Shown: positions 31,170-38,152 of the stretch, one piece after another
Layout of the letters: each line of letters starts with the position of its first letter
Position numbering within the stretch: the stretch's first letter is position 1
Source: Candidatus Methanomethylophilaceae archaeon
GTDB lineage: Archaea; Thermoplasmatota; Thermoplasmata; Methanomassiliicoccales; Methanomethylophilaceae
Assembly (NCBI GenBank): GCA_017461225.1
Contig: JAFTYV010000036.1
Location: forward strand, 1-38,152
Reading direction: 5' to 3'
DNA length: 38,152 nt
The notes under the pieces: generated by a model
What the model was told of the DNA's origin: nothing
Database searches by the model: none
Seen by the model: only the letters and a program-made list of their open reading frames with translations
Program-made: the position numbers and the translations under genes

Positions 31170-31808
31170 ATGGCAAACGACGCAATTCTTGCAGACCTGA
31201 AAAAGGCAGTCGAGACCTGGGACATCAAACTGGCCCAGTCCGCAACCCAGGCAGCTATCGACGCAAAGATGCCCATCTCCGAGATCATCGGAGAGGGACT
31301 CGGAAAGGGAATGGAAGTCATCGGAGAGAAATTCGATGCAGCAGAGATCTTCCTCCCCCAGGTCGTCGCAGCATCCAAGACCATGGAGGCAGCACTCGCA
31401 GTCCTCAAGCCCCTGATGGAGGCCGGAGAGGGGTCCCTTAAGGGAACCGTCGTCATGGGAACCGTCGAGGGGGACATCCACGAGATCGGGAAGAACGTCT
31501 GCTGTGCGATGCTCCGCGGAGCGGGATACAACGTCATCGACCTCGGTCCCGACGCATCCGCGATGGACTTCATGGACGCAGCAGAGGAGAACGGCGCACA
31601 GGTCTGCGGCGGATCCGCACTCATGACCACCACCCTCGAGGCACAGAGGGAGCTCGTCGAGACCATCAAGGAGATGGACGCACCCTACAAGGCCATCTTC
31701 GGTGGAGCACCCTGCAGCCAGGCATGGTGCGACGAGATCGGAGCAGACGGATACTCCGAGACCGCGAACGAGATCATCGGGCTTGTCGACAAGCTCGTTT
31801 CCCAGTGA
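31170..31808 (+). CDS. mtmC: monomethylamine corrinoid protein MtmC
   Basis: A 212-residue corrinoid protein that receives the methyl group from monomethylamine via MtmB and passes it to the coenzyme M methyltransferase. It has a helical cap (1-90), then the cobalamin domain with GDIHEIG (H104 the lower ligand), GSALMTTT and GAPCSQ. The length is that of known MtmC. The start ATG at 31170 follows AAGGAGGA by five bases; the in-frame upstream ATG at 31104 lies in the structured leader and is unlikely. It is followed by mtmB after 11 bases. Heavy use of GCA, GGA and ATC codons fits very high expression. Confidence 0.95.
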   Translation: MANDAILADLKKAVETWDIKLAQSATQAAIDAKMPISEIIGEGLGKGMEVIGEKFDAAEIFLPQVVAASKTMEAALAVLKPLMEAGEGSLKGTVVMGTVEGDIHEIGKNVCCAMLRGAGYNVIDLGPDASAMDFMDAAEENGAQVCGGSALMTTTLEAQRELVETIKEMDAPYKAIFGGAPCSQAWCDEIGADGYSETANEIIGLVDKLVSQ

Positions 31809-31819
31809 GGTAGATTGAA

Positions 31820-33205
31820 ATGGCAGCAACAAGAGCACTCACCATCCCCGACGTCTACGAGAGATTCGTCAAGGGAAAGAAGGTCCCCGAGGCAACCTGG
31901 GACTACGAGATCATCCCCCAGAACGCGACCGCACTCAAGGAGAAGTACAAGCTCAACTTCGGCGACAGGATCATCCCCGAGGACAAGGAGACCATGAACA
32001 ACCTGTTCCAGGCCGGTCTCGAGATGCTCGTCTCCACCGGATTCTACTGCCAGGACCTCGGACGCGTCCTCAAGATCTCCGAGGAGGAACTCTGGGAGGG
32101 GATCAGGAAGACCCCCACGAAGCTGATCCTCGGCGAGGGTAAGGACATCGCGAGGTTCTACCCCAGGCACGGGAACAGCTCCGTCAAGCCCATCATCCAG
32201 GGAGGACCCACCGGATCCCCCATCTCCGAGGACGTCTTCGTCCAGGTCATGCAGTCCTACGCCCAGGAGGGTATCGTCGACAACCTCGTCAACGGGGTCA
32301 TGACCACCATCGAGGGCAAGCCCGCCAAGACCAAGACCCCCTACGAGATCCGCGCAACCATGGCGGAGCTCAGGGCCGTCAAGGAGGCACGCGTCAGGGC
32401 CGGAAGGCCCGGCATGGGTGTCTAGGGACCCGAGACGCCCCTCTCCGAGGCAGGACGTCTCGTCGCAGACTGCCCCAACGCGGGACACAGGATCACCGAC
32501 GCACACGAGTGCTCCCAGCTCAACGAGCTCAAGATGGACATGACCGGTCTGAACATGCTCGCCGGATGGACCACCGTCGGCGACACCATCATGATCGAGC
32601 AGATGCCCATCTTCGGCGGATACACCGGCGGAGTCGAGGAGACCGCGATCTGCGATGTCGCGACCACCCTCGCATCCTTCGGACTCTTCAGCGGCAACTT
32701 CCACCTCGACGGACCCATCCACATCAGGTGGGGAGTCACCACCGCGAAGGAGACCCTCCAGATCGCGGCACACGCGGCGGCGGCCATCGATGCCAACACC
32801 GACCTGCTCCTCGCGAACCAGTACTACCCCATGGCAGGACCCTGCACCGAGATGTGTCTCCTCGAGACCGCGGCCCAGGCGATGGTCGACACCGCATCCG
32901 GAAGGGAGCTCCTCTCCGGATCCGCAGCTGCGAAGGGGGTCGTCCAGGACAAGACCACCGGTATGGAGGCACGTGTCATGGGAGCGGCATCCCAGGCGAC
33001 CTGTGGAATGAAGGTCTCCGATGTCAACGACATCCTCGCCAAGCTCGTCCCCTCCTACGAGCAGTACTACACCTGCGCACCCGCCGGTAAGACCTTCCAG
33101 GAGTGCTACGACGTCAGGACCGTCAAGCCCACCGCGGAGTACCTCGAGGTCTACGACAAGGCACTCGCGACCCTCAGGGACTTCGGTCTCGACATCAAAC
33201 AGTGA
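31820..33205 (+). CDS. mtmB: monomethylamine methyltransferase MtmB, contains pyrrolysine (TAG read through)
   Basis: A 461-residue TIM-barrel methyltransferase that moves the methyl group of monomethylamine to Co(I)-MtmC. An amber codon at 32423-32425 is codon 202, exactly where known MtmB proteins carry pyrrolysine; the flanks AGRPGMGV before and GPETPLSE after are the family's own. Other blocks are VQGGPTGSPISEDVF, DEQMPIFGGY-like IEQMPIFGGYTGG, HLDGPIHIRWG and PAGKTFQECYDV. A gene caller that stops at TAG would report a 201-residue and a 223-residue pseudogene-like pair. The stop is TGA. The needed pylT and pylSBCD are not in this window. Confidence 0.97.
32431..32462 (+). promoter_or_regulatory. 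PYLIS-like stem-loop after the mtmB amber codon
   Basis: Five bases after TAG, CGAGACG (32431-32437) pairs perfectly with CGTCTCG (32456-32462); inside, CCTC-TCC-GAGG (32440-32450) forms a second stem. Position and shape match the PYLIS element reported after the UAG of mtmB genes; its need for readthrough is disputed in the literature as I know it. Confidence 0.6.
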
Positions 33206-33255
33206 TCTCACTGTCTTAAACAGGGGGAACGGTCCCGACACATGGCCGCTCCCCC

Positions 33256-33310
33256 GTCCCCCGGCCTCCGTTCATCCGGTCGGATGCCGGGGGACACCCT
33301 CTCCTTTTCT
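33256..33310 (+). terminator. terminator of mtmC-mtmB
   Basis: Perfect 10-bp stem GTCCCCCGGC/GCCGGGGGAC (33256-33265 with 33286-33295), with an inner ATCCG-GT-CGGAT hairpin, followed by a pyrimidine run CTCCTTTTCTT. Strong, as suits a highly expressed operon. Confidence 0.75.
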
Positions 33311-33524
33311 TCCACAACTCTTCCCGGCCGATTCCAGTGACGGCATGGTGTCGATTATCTGGTTCCGGCCAGTCCCCATCATGTATTATTTAAAGATTTG
33401 TATCTGAATCATATATTCCATGTTGGAAATAGCAAGATTTAAATAATAATTATATCAGCATACATATCAAAAACAGTTATGGTTAAATAGTTGAATCAAT
33501 GGTTAATTGTTTACATACGATAGT

Positions 33525-33532
33525 TTTAAATA
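33525..33532 (+). promoter_or_regulatory. TATA-like box before a structured segment
   Basis: TTTAAATA in a 150-base AT-rich stretch (33380-33545) that also has a related TTTAAATAATAA copy near 33438. A transcript would start near 33555, where a structured segment begins. Confidence 0.45.
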
Positions 33533-33559
33533 ATAACTGATTGATACTATAATCGCAAG

Positions 33560-33760
33560 ATGTGTTGAGGGTAGAACCTCATCATGTCGGGTCACGTGAG
33601 TGCGATGGAGACATCGTATCCGAAGTAACGCCAAGAACACTAAGTTGGCGGCGCCGATCATCCGCCGCCAGAACCCAGTCTCCTCTGGGAGCGACCCCCG
33701 CCACAAACAAGCATCACATGTTTTCCTCCTCGGCGGGGGCCGCGGACTCTTGGTCCCGCA
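33560..33760 (+). ncRNA. candidate structured RNA with alternative pairings
   Basis: Six or more hairpins fit in 200 bases: TGAGG/CCTCA (33566-33581), CGATG-GAGA-CATCG (33603-33616), CGCCAA/TTGGCG (33629-33650), CCCAG/CTGGG (33674-33689), the 8-bp CCCCCGCC/GGCGGGGG (33695-33702 with 33732-33739) and GGAC/GTCC (33744-33756). TGGCGGC (33646-33652) can instead pair with GCCGCCA (33664-33670), which excludes the third hairpin. It may be a free RNA or a leader of the TerB-like gene 35 bases on. It matches no RNA family that I recognise; ends are estimates. Confidence 0.42.
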
Positions 33761-33794
33761 CAGGTTATCTACCGCCATCACCCTACATCGTCCC

Positions 33795-34247
33795 ATGGGC
33801 CGCATGCAGGATCTCATCGACAGGTACACCGGTCTGGAACCCTCCGAGTTCGGCAGGGTCCTGACCGAGAGGACCACCACCCTCTTCACCGGACTCGTCC
33901 CGCTCGCCGGTGGCACCGGGGACGCCGAGGCCGCGTTCATCAGCATCGTGATGGGCGCCGTAGCCGGCGACGGTGAACTCACCGAGACGGAGTACGACGC
34001 CCTCGCACCCTACTTCGACAACGCCGTCGGCAGGAGGCTGGGGTACGACGAGGTCGTGACCGCCCTCGACGCCGCCGGATCCCCGGAGGACCACAGGTCC
34101 AACGTGAGGGACCTCGCCCGCACCCTGGACGGCGTCTCCCGCAGGCTCGGGGAGGATGTGGCGGTCGTCTCCATACTGTTCTGCTCCGTGGACCGTGACA
34201 TCAACGACACCGAGAGGGCGTGGCTGCTGGACCTCCTGGACGATTGA
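33795..34247 (+). CDS. TerB-like protein, copy 1
   Basis: A 150-residue acidic helical protein that resembles the TerB/tellurite-resistance fold. The repeated TerB marks are IVMGAVAGDGELTETEYDAL (near 55-74) and LFCSVDRDINDTERAWLLDLL at the C-terminus, each an A/V-x-D-G/R-D-l-x-x-x-E metal- or protein-binding pattern. ATG at 33795 is preferred because a TATA-like TTATCTA near 33765 predicts a leaderless start; ATG at 33804 is possible. Longer in-frame sequence upstream is structured non-coding DNA. It is a tandem paralogue of the next gene. Role unknown; TerB families are linked to stress and phage defence, but no other ter gene is here. Confidence 0.75.
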   Translation: MGRMQDLIDRYTGLEPSEFGRVLTERTTTLFTGLVPLAGGTGDAEAAFISIVMGAVAGDGELTETEYDALAPYFDNAVGRRLGYDEVVTALDAAGSPEDHRSNVRDLARTLDGVSRRLGEDVAVVSILFCSVDRDINDTERAWLLDLLDD

Positions 34248-34293
34248 AGCACCGTCCGTCACGGATAAATACATGTAACACGCGTTCAGCATC

Positions 34294-34749
34294 ATGAACG
34301 ACTTCGATGCGCTCTGCGAGATCCTCGAACGCATGGACCCCGAGACCTACAACCAGATCTACGAACAGAAATCGGTCGGTATCGTGAAGGCCCTGTCCGG
34401 GATCATGGAGGACGGCCGCGACGGTGTCGCGATATTCATGGACTTCATCCTCGCGGCGGTCGCCGCGGACGGGAAGCTGGCCGAGGACGAGTTCCTGGCG
34501 ATCAGACCCGGCATGGAGGCCATCCTCGGGAGGAGCGTCTCCTACGGCGACGCCCTCGAGATGTTCATGAGGGCGGGCCTCGACGAGCCCGAGGGACTCA
34601 AGGCGGAGGTCGACCTGATGGTCGACGTCATCGGACTCCTGTCCCCCGAGCTGAAGGAGGACATCGTCCTGATCTGCCTGATGGTCTGCGCCGTGGACGG
34701 CAAGGTCTGCGACTCCGAGAAGGCCTGGATCAAGCAGCTCATAGAGTGA
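34294..34749 (+). CDS. TerB-like protein, copy 2
   Basis: A 151-residue acidic helical paralogue of the preceding protein. Marks are FILAAVAADGKLAEDEFLAI (near 50-68) and LICLMVCAVDGKVCDSEKAWIKQLIE at the end, both with the DGK-x4-E pattern that is clearer here than in copy 1. A TATA-like GATAAATA near 34265 lies about 28 bases before the ATG, so it has its own, probably leaderless, transcript. A hairpin terminator follows directly. Cytoplasmic; function unknown. Confidence 0.78.
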   Translation: MNDFDALCEILERMDPETYNQIYEQKSVGIVKALSGIMEDGRDGVAIFMDFILAAVAADGKLAEDEFLAIRPGMEAILGRSVSYGDALEMFMRAGLDEPEGLKAEVDLMVDVIGLLSPELKEDIVLICLMVCAVDGKVCDSEKAWIKQLIE

Positions 34750-34777
34750 CGGGGCGGACGCCCCGGGAAACCCTTTT
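34750..34777 (+). terminator. terminator after the second TerB-like gene
   Basis: CGGGGC-GGAC-GCCCCG (34750-34765), starting inside the stop codon region, followed by GGAAACCC and TTTT. Confidence 0.7.
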
Positions 34778-34810
34778 CACATCCTTTGTTTCACAACCCC
34801 GTACTGGACC

Positions 34811-35380
34811 ATGATGATCGATATGTGCGATGGATCCCCGGATCGTAAATCGGATGGTGACTTCCGCCCCGATCCGATTCCGGCACCGTCTCGGACAGAC
34901 CCTTCCCAAGAGTCGATGCATGGGGGACATCACTGCCACGTACGTCCCGTATCCGCTCCAGATAACCCCGATGTGAGGATGACCGGTCATCCACCGTTCG
35001 ATATGAACCGCACCCTCATCCCGCCTGGTTCCCAGGATGTGATATCCAAACTCATGTCCGGTATGATGGATATCGGATCGTCCTCCATCAGGATACAGGT
35101 CGAATCATTCTGCTCATGTCTCTCCGAAGCGATCGTCGGACATCACATCGTCCGCAGGTTGCCGGAGTTCTACATGATCCATGATGACGACGAGTTCTAC
35201 CTGGAATGGATCTTCGACCGTTTCCGCTTCGGATTCGATTTCGATGAGGATCCCAGACTATCCGGTTGGTTCGTCCTGATGAAATGCGGTAACGGGATGT
35301 TCAGCTTCAATGCGGGATTCGGGGGAAATCACGTGGATGCAGTGGACTGTGTCCTACGCATCATCGGAAGGATGACGTGA
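34811..35380 (+). CDS. hypothetical protein
   Basis: A frame of 189 residues that I do not recognise. The C-terminal 120 residues (from about 70) look genuinely coding, with a compact alpha/beta pattern: HHIVRRLPEFYMIHDDDEFYLEWIFDRFRFGFDFDEDP-like text (broken here only for description) has alternating aromatics, and GNGMFSFNAGFGG closes it. The first 55 residues are rich in D, P, H and S with no clear pattern, so the true start may be an internal ATG at 34979 or 35003. Codon use is more mixed than in neighbouring genes, which could mean recent acquisition. No membrane or signal segment. Confidence 0.55.
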   Translation: MMIDMCDGSPDRKSDGDFRPDPIPAPSRTDPSQESMHGGHHCHVRPVSAPDNPDVRMTGHPPFDMNRTLIPPGSQDVISKLMSGMMDIGSSSIRIQVESFCSCLSEAIVGHHIVRRLPEFYMIHDDDEFYLEWIFDRFRFGFDFDEDPRLSGWFVLMKCGNGMFSFNAGFGGNHVDAVDCVLRIIGRMT

Positions 35381-35405
35381 CCGGGGTATCCCCCTATACG
35401 GAATA

Positions 35406-36101
35406 TCAATATGTGACGTCGGTGCAGTCCGCGGGGACCAGCTCCGGCAGTGCGCCGAACATGGCCACCCTGCCGCCGCAGCACGCCATGCACCCCCCGA
35501 CACCCGGGATCGACCCGACGGCCTCCACGGCCGCCTGCAGGGCGTCCTCGTCGGTCACGAGGTTGCCCAGCGCCGTGGCGCAGCAGTCCGCCAGGACCAC
35601 GTCGTCCGAGAACACCGTGCTTATGCTGCTGCCCCCGAGGGACACGGACGGTCCGACGGTCCTGGACGAGGAGCACACCCCGGTCACCGTGTCCGACGAC
35701 ATCCTGAACGCCAGGTCCCTGAACACGGGATGGTCCGCGAATATCCCCACGGGCAGCGGATCCGGGGACATGAACGCGATGTCGCCGCCGTTCTCGACCA
35801 CCGCGACACTAGAACCCGCGTCGCGCAGCGCCTCCGCCATGTGCACTGCCACGGCACCGGCCACGCCGGCCATGGGTCCGACCCCCGCGGCGACGGACGC
35901 GGAGCACATCCGCTGTATCAGGGGGTGGTCCCTCCCGGAGACCGGGAGGGGGTCGTAGGTTATCCTGAAGAAGGGGTCCTCCGCCACCTTGGACTCGACG
36001 ACGTACCTCGCCTCGAACATGGCGTCGCGCGCCACGTCCAGCATGCCGTCGTCGCAGAGCACGGTGACGTTGGTCTCCAGGTACGAGAGCCTCGCCCTCA
36101 T
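35406..36101 (-). CDS. UPF0280 family protein (COG2122), homocysteine biosynthesis
   Basis: A 231-residue protein of the UPF0280/COG2122 family, distantly related to ApbE flavin-transfer proteins. Family blocks are RLSYLETNVTVLCDD at the start, SVAAGVGPMAGVAGAVA (near 70-90), VVENGGDIAF (near 105), and VLADCCATALGN. A methanogen homologue (MA1715 in Methanosarcina acetivorans) was linked genetically to homocysteine formation together with COG1900 and NIL-ferredoxin partners, the very genes upstream here. Its chemistry is not settled. ATG at 36101 overlaps the ferredoxin stop (ATGA). Confidence 0.88.
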   Translation of the reverse strand: MRARLSYLETNVTVLCDDGMLDVARDAMFEARYVVESKVAEDPFFRITYDPLPVSGRDHPLIQRMCSASVAAGVGPMAGVAGAVAVHMAEALRDAGSSVAVVENGGDIAFMSPDPLPVGIFADHPVFRDLAFRMSSDTVTGVCSSSRTVGPSVSLGGSSISTVFSDDVVLADCCATALGNLVTDEDALQAAVEAVGSIPGVGGCMACCGGRVAMFGALPELVPADCTDVTY

Positions 36102-36505
36102 AGCTCGAGCTGGATCGCCTTGACGGAGCAGGCGTTGATGCACGAGCCGCAGGCGATGCAGGTGCCCGTGTCGAGGAGCACCCTCATGGTGCCCTCCTCG
36201 TGGTGGATGGACCTGGTGGGGCACAGGGAGACGCATGCTCCGCAGCTCCAGCACCTCTCGGTGTCGTGGATGATGTGCCCGCTGAGCTCCCTCACGGAGA
36301 AGCCCATGTCGCGGATGCGCGCCATGGCCCTGCAGACGTTCTCCTCCTCCCCGACGATGCTGAGCAGCATGAACCCGCTGCCGTCGCCGTCTATGTCCGC
36401 CCTGAGGACGTTGGGCCTGAGGTCGAACTCCGACACCAGCGTGTAGGTCACTGACTCGAGCACGTTGCCCTCGTTGAAGTCTATCCTGATCTTGTGGTCG
36501 ACCAT
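36098..36505 (-). CDS. NIL-domain ferredoxin, homocysteine biosynthesis
   Basis: A 135-residue fusion of an N-terminal NIL (ACT-like) domain (1-75) and a two-cluster ferredoxin. The cysteines are C85, C88, C91, C95 and C116, C119, C122, C126, all intact. The homologue MA1822 supplies electrons for sulfur insertion into aspartate semialdehyde, forming homocysteine with the COG1900 enzyme encoded just upstream. ATG at 36505 is preferred over GTG at 36514 because GGGGTGA lies six bases before it; this leaves one base after the upstream stop. NIL domains often bind small ligands, so feedback control is possible. Confidence 0.92.
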   Translation of the reverse strand: MVDHKIRIDFNEGNVLESVTYTLVSEFDLRPNVLRADIDGDGSGFMLLSIVGEEENVCRAMARIRDMGFSVRELSGHIIHDTERCWSCGACVSLCPTRSIHHEEGTMRVLLDTGTCIACGSCINACSVKAIQLEL

Positions 36506-36506
36506 G

Positions 36507-37670
36507 TCACTCACCCCTCTTCCTCTCGAGGAGGGGCTTCACGGCACCCTCCCTGGGCAGCATCATGCTGGGCCTGTTGAGCAGGAACTCACCGTGCTCG
36601 ATCCAGTCCCTCAGTTTATCCGCGACCCTCCTCGCGCCGTGCATGGACGACAGCGAGGACGTCCTGATCCTCCTGCCCTGGTACTCGATGCTGCCGGAGC
36701 GGAGCTCCTCGTAGCTGTACCTCTGCATGCAGGTCCTGCCGGACGGGAGGCTGTAGTCCACCATCTCGGCGAAGATCTCCGCGTCGGATATGGCGCACCT
36801 CCCCATCACGTCCTCGTTCAGGACGGGTATGGGTATGCCCACGCCGATCGCCAGGGACGTGCCGTAGCCGGTGATGTCGAGTCCCCTGACGAAGTCGGGG
36901 TCCATCTGCTTCATGTCGCCCATGAGGGCTAGGGTCCTGGACCCGCCGACGGGGACGCCGTTGACCTCCTCCACGGTGGTCTTGAACTGGGTGCCCTGCC
37001 ACGCCACGTAACCCTCCCCTCCGCCGAGGAAGATCCTGGTGCCGATGCCGGTCACGTCCAGGTGGGGGTCGTTCAGCAGCGGGGAGAGCGCGCCCGCGGA
37101 GCTGTACGTGGCGTTCTTCATCCTGGGCATGAGCTTGCCCATGTAGGTGTATATGGTCCTGTCGGACGTGTTGGTGGCGATGCCGTAGTTCTGGTAGGCG
37201 TTGCGGGGGTTGTAGATGTAGGCCTCGTTCAGGTCGTCGATGGTGACGCAGGTGTCGATCCTCTTCCTGACGTAGCAGTCGGTCCCGGGCCCCCAGGCCT
37301 GGAGGTGGATGCTCCTGCCGGCGATGAGGTCCTCGATGACGTGGGCGCCGCCGTAGCCCTTGCCGGGCGGCTCGACCATGGAGGTGGCACCGATGTAGGT
37401 GTCCACCGCGGCGAGTCCCCCGTAGGCCTCGACGCCGTTGAGCCTGATGTTCGTCATCCTTATCGGCGGGTCCGAGTGGCCGAAGTTGAGGAAGGCCCCG
37501 GACGAGCACATGGCGCCGAAGGTACCCGTCGTGACGACGTCGACCTTCTCGGCGGCCTTCTCCACACCCTTCTCCCTCACGAGGTCCACGACCTCCTCGG
37601 CCGTCATGACCACGGCCTCGCCGGAGCGTATCCTCTCGTTGATCTCCTCGTACGTCCTGTTCAAATGCAT
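36507..37670 (-). CDS. hcyS: L-aspartate semialdehyde sulfurtransferase (COG1900/DUF39)
   Basis: A 387-residue enzyme of the DUF39/COG1900 family, of normal length. It makes homocysteine from aspartate semialdehyde in methanogens that lack the standard route. The two cysteines reported as important in M. acetivorans MA1821 (C54 and C131) correspond in context to C55 (TTGTFGAMCSSGAF) and C132 (GPGTDCYV). Other blocks are GGLAAVDTYIGAT, RNAYQNYGIATN and FLGGGEGYVAWQGTQ. First gene of a three-gene operon with near-zero spacing. The CBS domains found in some relatives are absent. The leader holds a 7-bp hairpin. Confidence 0.92.
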   Translation of the reverse strand: MHLNRTYEEINERIRSGEAVVMTAEEVVDLVREKGVEKAAEKVDVVTTGTFGAMCSSGAFLNFGHSDPPIRMTNIRLNGVEAYGGLAAVDTYIGATSMVEPPGKGYGGAHVIEDLIAGRSIHLQAWGPGTDCYVRKRIDTCVTIDDLNEAYIYNPRNAYQNYGIATNTSDRTIYTYMGKLMPRMKNATYSSAGALSPLLNDPHLDVTGIGTRIFLGGGEGYVAWQGTQFKTTVEEVNGVPVGGSRTLALMGDMKQMDPDFVRGLDITGYGTSLAIGVGIPIPVLNEDVMGRCAISDAEIFAEMVDYSLPSGRTCMQRYSYEELRSGSIEYQGRRIRTSSLSSMHGARRVADKLRDWIEHGEFLLNRPSMMLPREGAVKPLLERKRGE

Positions 37671-37684
37671 TCGCTCCCTGTCTC

Positions 37685-37738
37685 GCGCACCGTCCGGTGC
37701 GCCGTTCGGAATGGATGTCTTTACTTACAACTATAAGA
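37685..37738 (-). promoter_or_regulatory. promoter and leader hairpin of the homocysteine operon
   Basis: CTTATAG (minus strand, 37738-37732) is a TATA candidate, with initiation expected near 37709. The leader then carries GCGCACC-GGAC-GGTGCGC (37702-37685), a perfect 7-bp hairpin, before the ribosome site GGGAG and the ATG at 37670. Confidence 0.45.
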
Positions 37739-37810
37739 AGTATGTGCCAGACGTCGAGGTGAATGAGGGGAGTTGGATGGGTCGTCAGACCAATTGTTCC
37801 TATGAAATGT

Positions 37811-38152
37811 ATGGATATGAAGAACAGGAGGGGACTCCTCGCCGTCGTCATGGCGCTCGCCATGGTGTTCGCAGCTACCACGTTCGTGGTAGGTGAGGCG
37901 GACGCAGCCGAGGGCCCCGTCGACATCGCCACGATGATCTCGGGTGCCGAGGTCAAAGATGGCGTAGCAACCGTTGAATTGGAAAAGGATACGGTCTATG
38001 CTTTCAAGGGTACTGGCGAGTACATAAAAACTACAACCATTACCAAAGAAGGTGCTAACAAAATAGTGTTCAATGGACAGGGCAAGACCACAGTGGTCGA
38101 CCAGACCCTGACCGTAGTATATGCGAACGGATTCGACCTTGAATTCAACAAC
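37811..38152 (+). CDS. secreted surface protein, N-terminal part (cut by window end)
   Basis: The first 114 codons of a gene that runs off the right edge. Residues 3-33 form a signal peptide: KNRRG, a hydrophobic core LLAVVMALAMVFAATTFVV, then a polar EADAAEG cleavage region. The mature start (VDIATMISGAEVKDGVATVELEKDTVYAFKG) has short beta strands with threonine and glycine turns, and IVFNGQGKTTVVDQT resembles the first coil of a right-handed beta-helix, as in the adhesin-like proteins many host-associated methanogens encode. In-frame ATG choices are 37802, 37811 and 37817, with no Shine-Dalgarno. Surface location is well supported, the adhesin role is a guess. Confidence 0.75.
   Translation, partial: MDMKNRRGLLAVVMALAMVFAATTFVVGEADAAEGPVDIATMISGAEVKDGVATVELEKDTVYAFKGTGEYIKTTTITKEGANKIVFNGQGKTTVVDQTLTVVYANGFDLEFNN

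Noticed and set aside
31820-32425. mtmB looks like a truncated gene or pseudogene split by a stop
   Set aside because: The stop is TAG at the known pyrrolysine position, the frame continues with conserved MtmB sequence to a TGA, and codon use is the same on both sides.

Overview
The window looks like chromosome of a methylamine-using, pyrrolysine-encoding methanogenic archaeon, most likely of the order Methanomassiliicoccales (Thermoplasmata); the family-level assignment is inference. Archaeal signs are RNA polymerase subunit Rpo11, archaeal-type TruD, the COG1900/NIL-ferredoxin/UPF0280 homocysteine set, a DUF234-type archaeal ATPase, and TATA boxes about 25 bases before many starts, several of them leaderless. 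The diagnostic gene is mtmB (31820-33205), which reads through an in-frame TAG at codon 202, the known pyrrolysine position. No other gene I could close in the window ends in TAG.

Layout. 1-17.5 kb is a tetrapyrrole/corrinoid block. It holds the C-terminal part of one CobN-type chelatase with an ABC-2 exporter and two tandem isochorismatase-like hydrolases; then, on the minus strand, a tightly coupled operon BchI-like, BchD-like, full-length CobN, CbiZ, CbiZ-like. Diverging from it is a FecB/FecC/FecE-type importer, followed by a second ABC-2 exporter. Four copies of a 17-bp inverted repeat (TTGGAT-N5-ATCCAA) sit at four promoters of this block and nowhere else I looked. They suggest one undescribed regulon for corrinoid or metal-tetrapyrrole import, remodelling and metal handling.

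17.5-27.7 kb is mixed: a DUF234 ATPase preceded by 28-bp tandem repeats, a ferredoxin-like protein, an exported hypothetical protein, a possible structured RNA, tRNA-Gly(UCC), a 1204-residue TPR protein, truD-rpo11, an MFS exporter and a 53-residue ferredoxin. 27.7-33.3 kb is the monomethylamine region: an orphan MtmC paralogue coupled to an Rh-type (methyl)ammonium channel, a 1.2-kb mostly non-coding gap, then mtmC-mtmB with a structured leader and a strong terminator. 33.3-38.2 kb holds a second possible structured RNA, two TerB-like proteins, a hypothetical protein, the three-gene homocysteine operon and the start of a secreted surface protein.

How the parts connect: methylamine methyl transfer needs a corrinoid on MtmC, so corrinoid uptake (FecBCD-like) and CbiZ remodelling fit the same physiology. 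The role of the CobN/BchI/BchD chelatases and the paired exporters is the open question.
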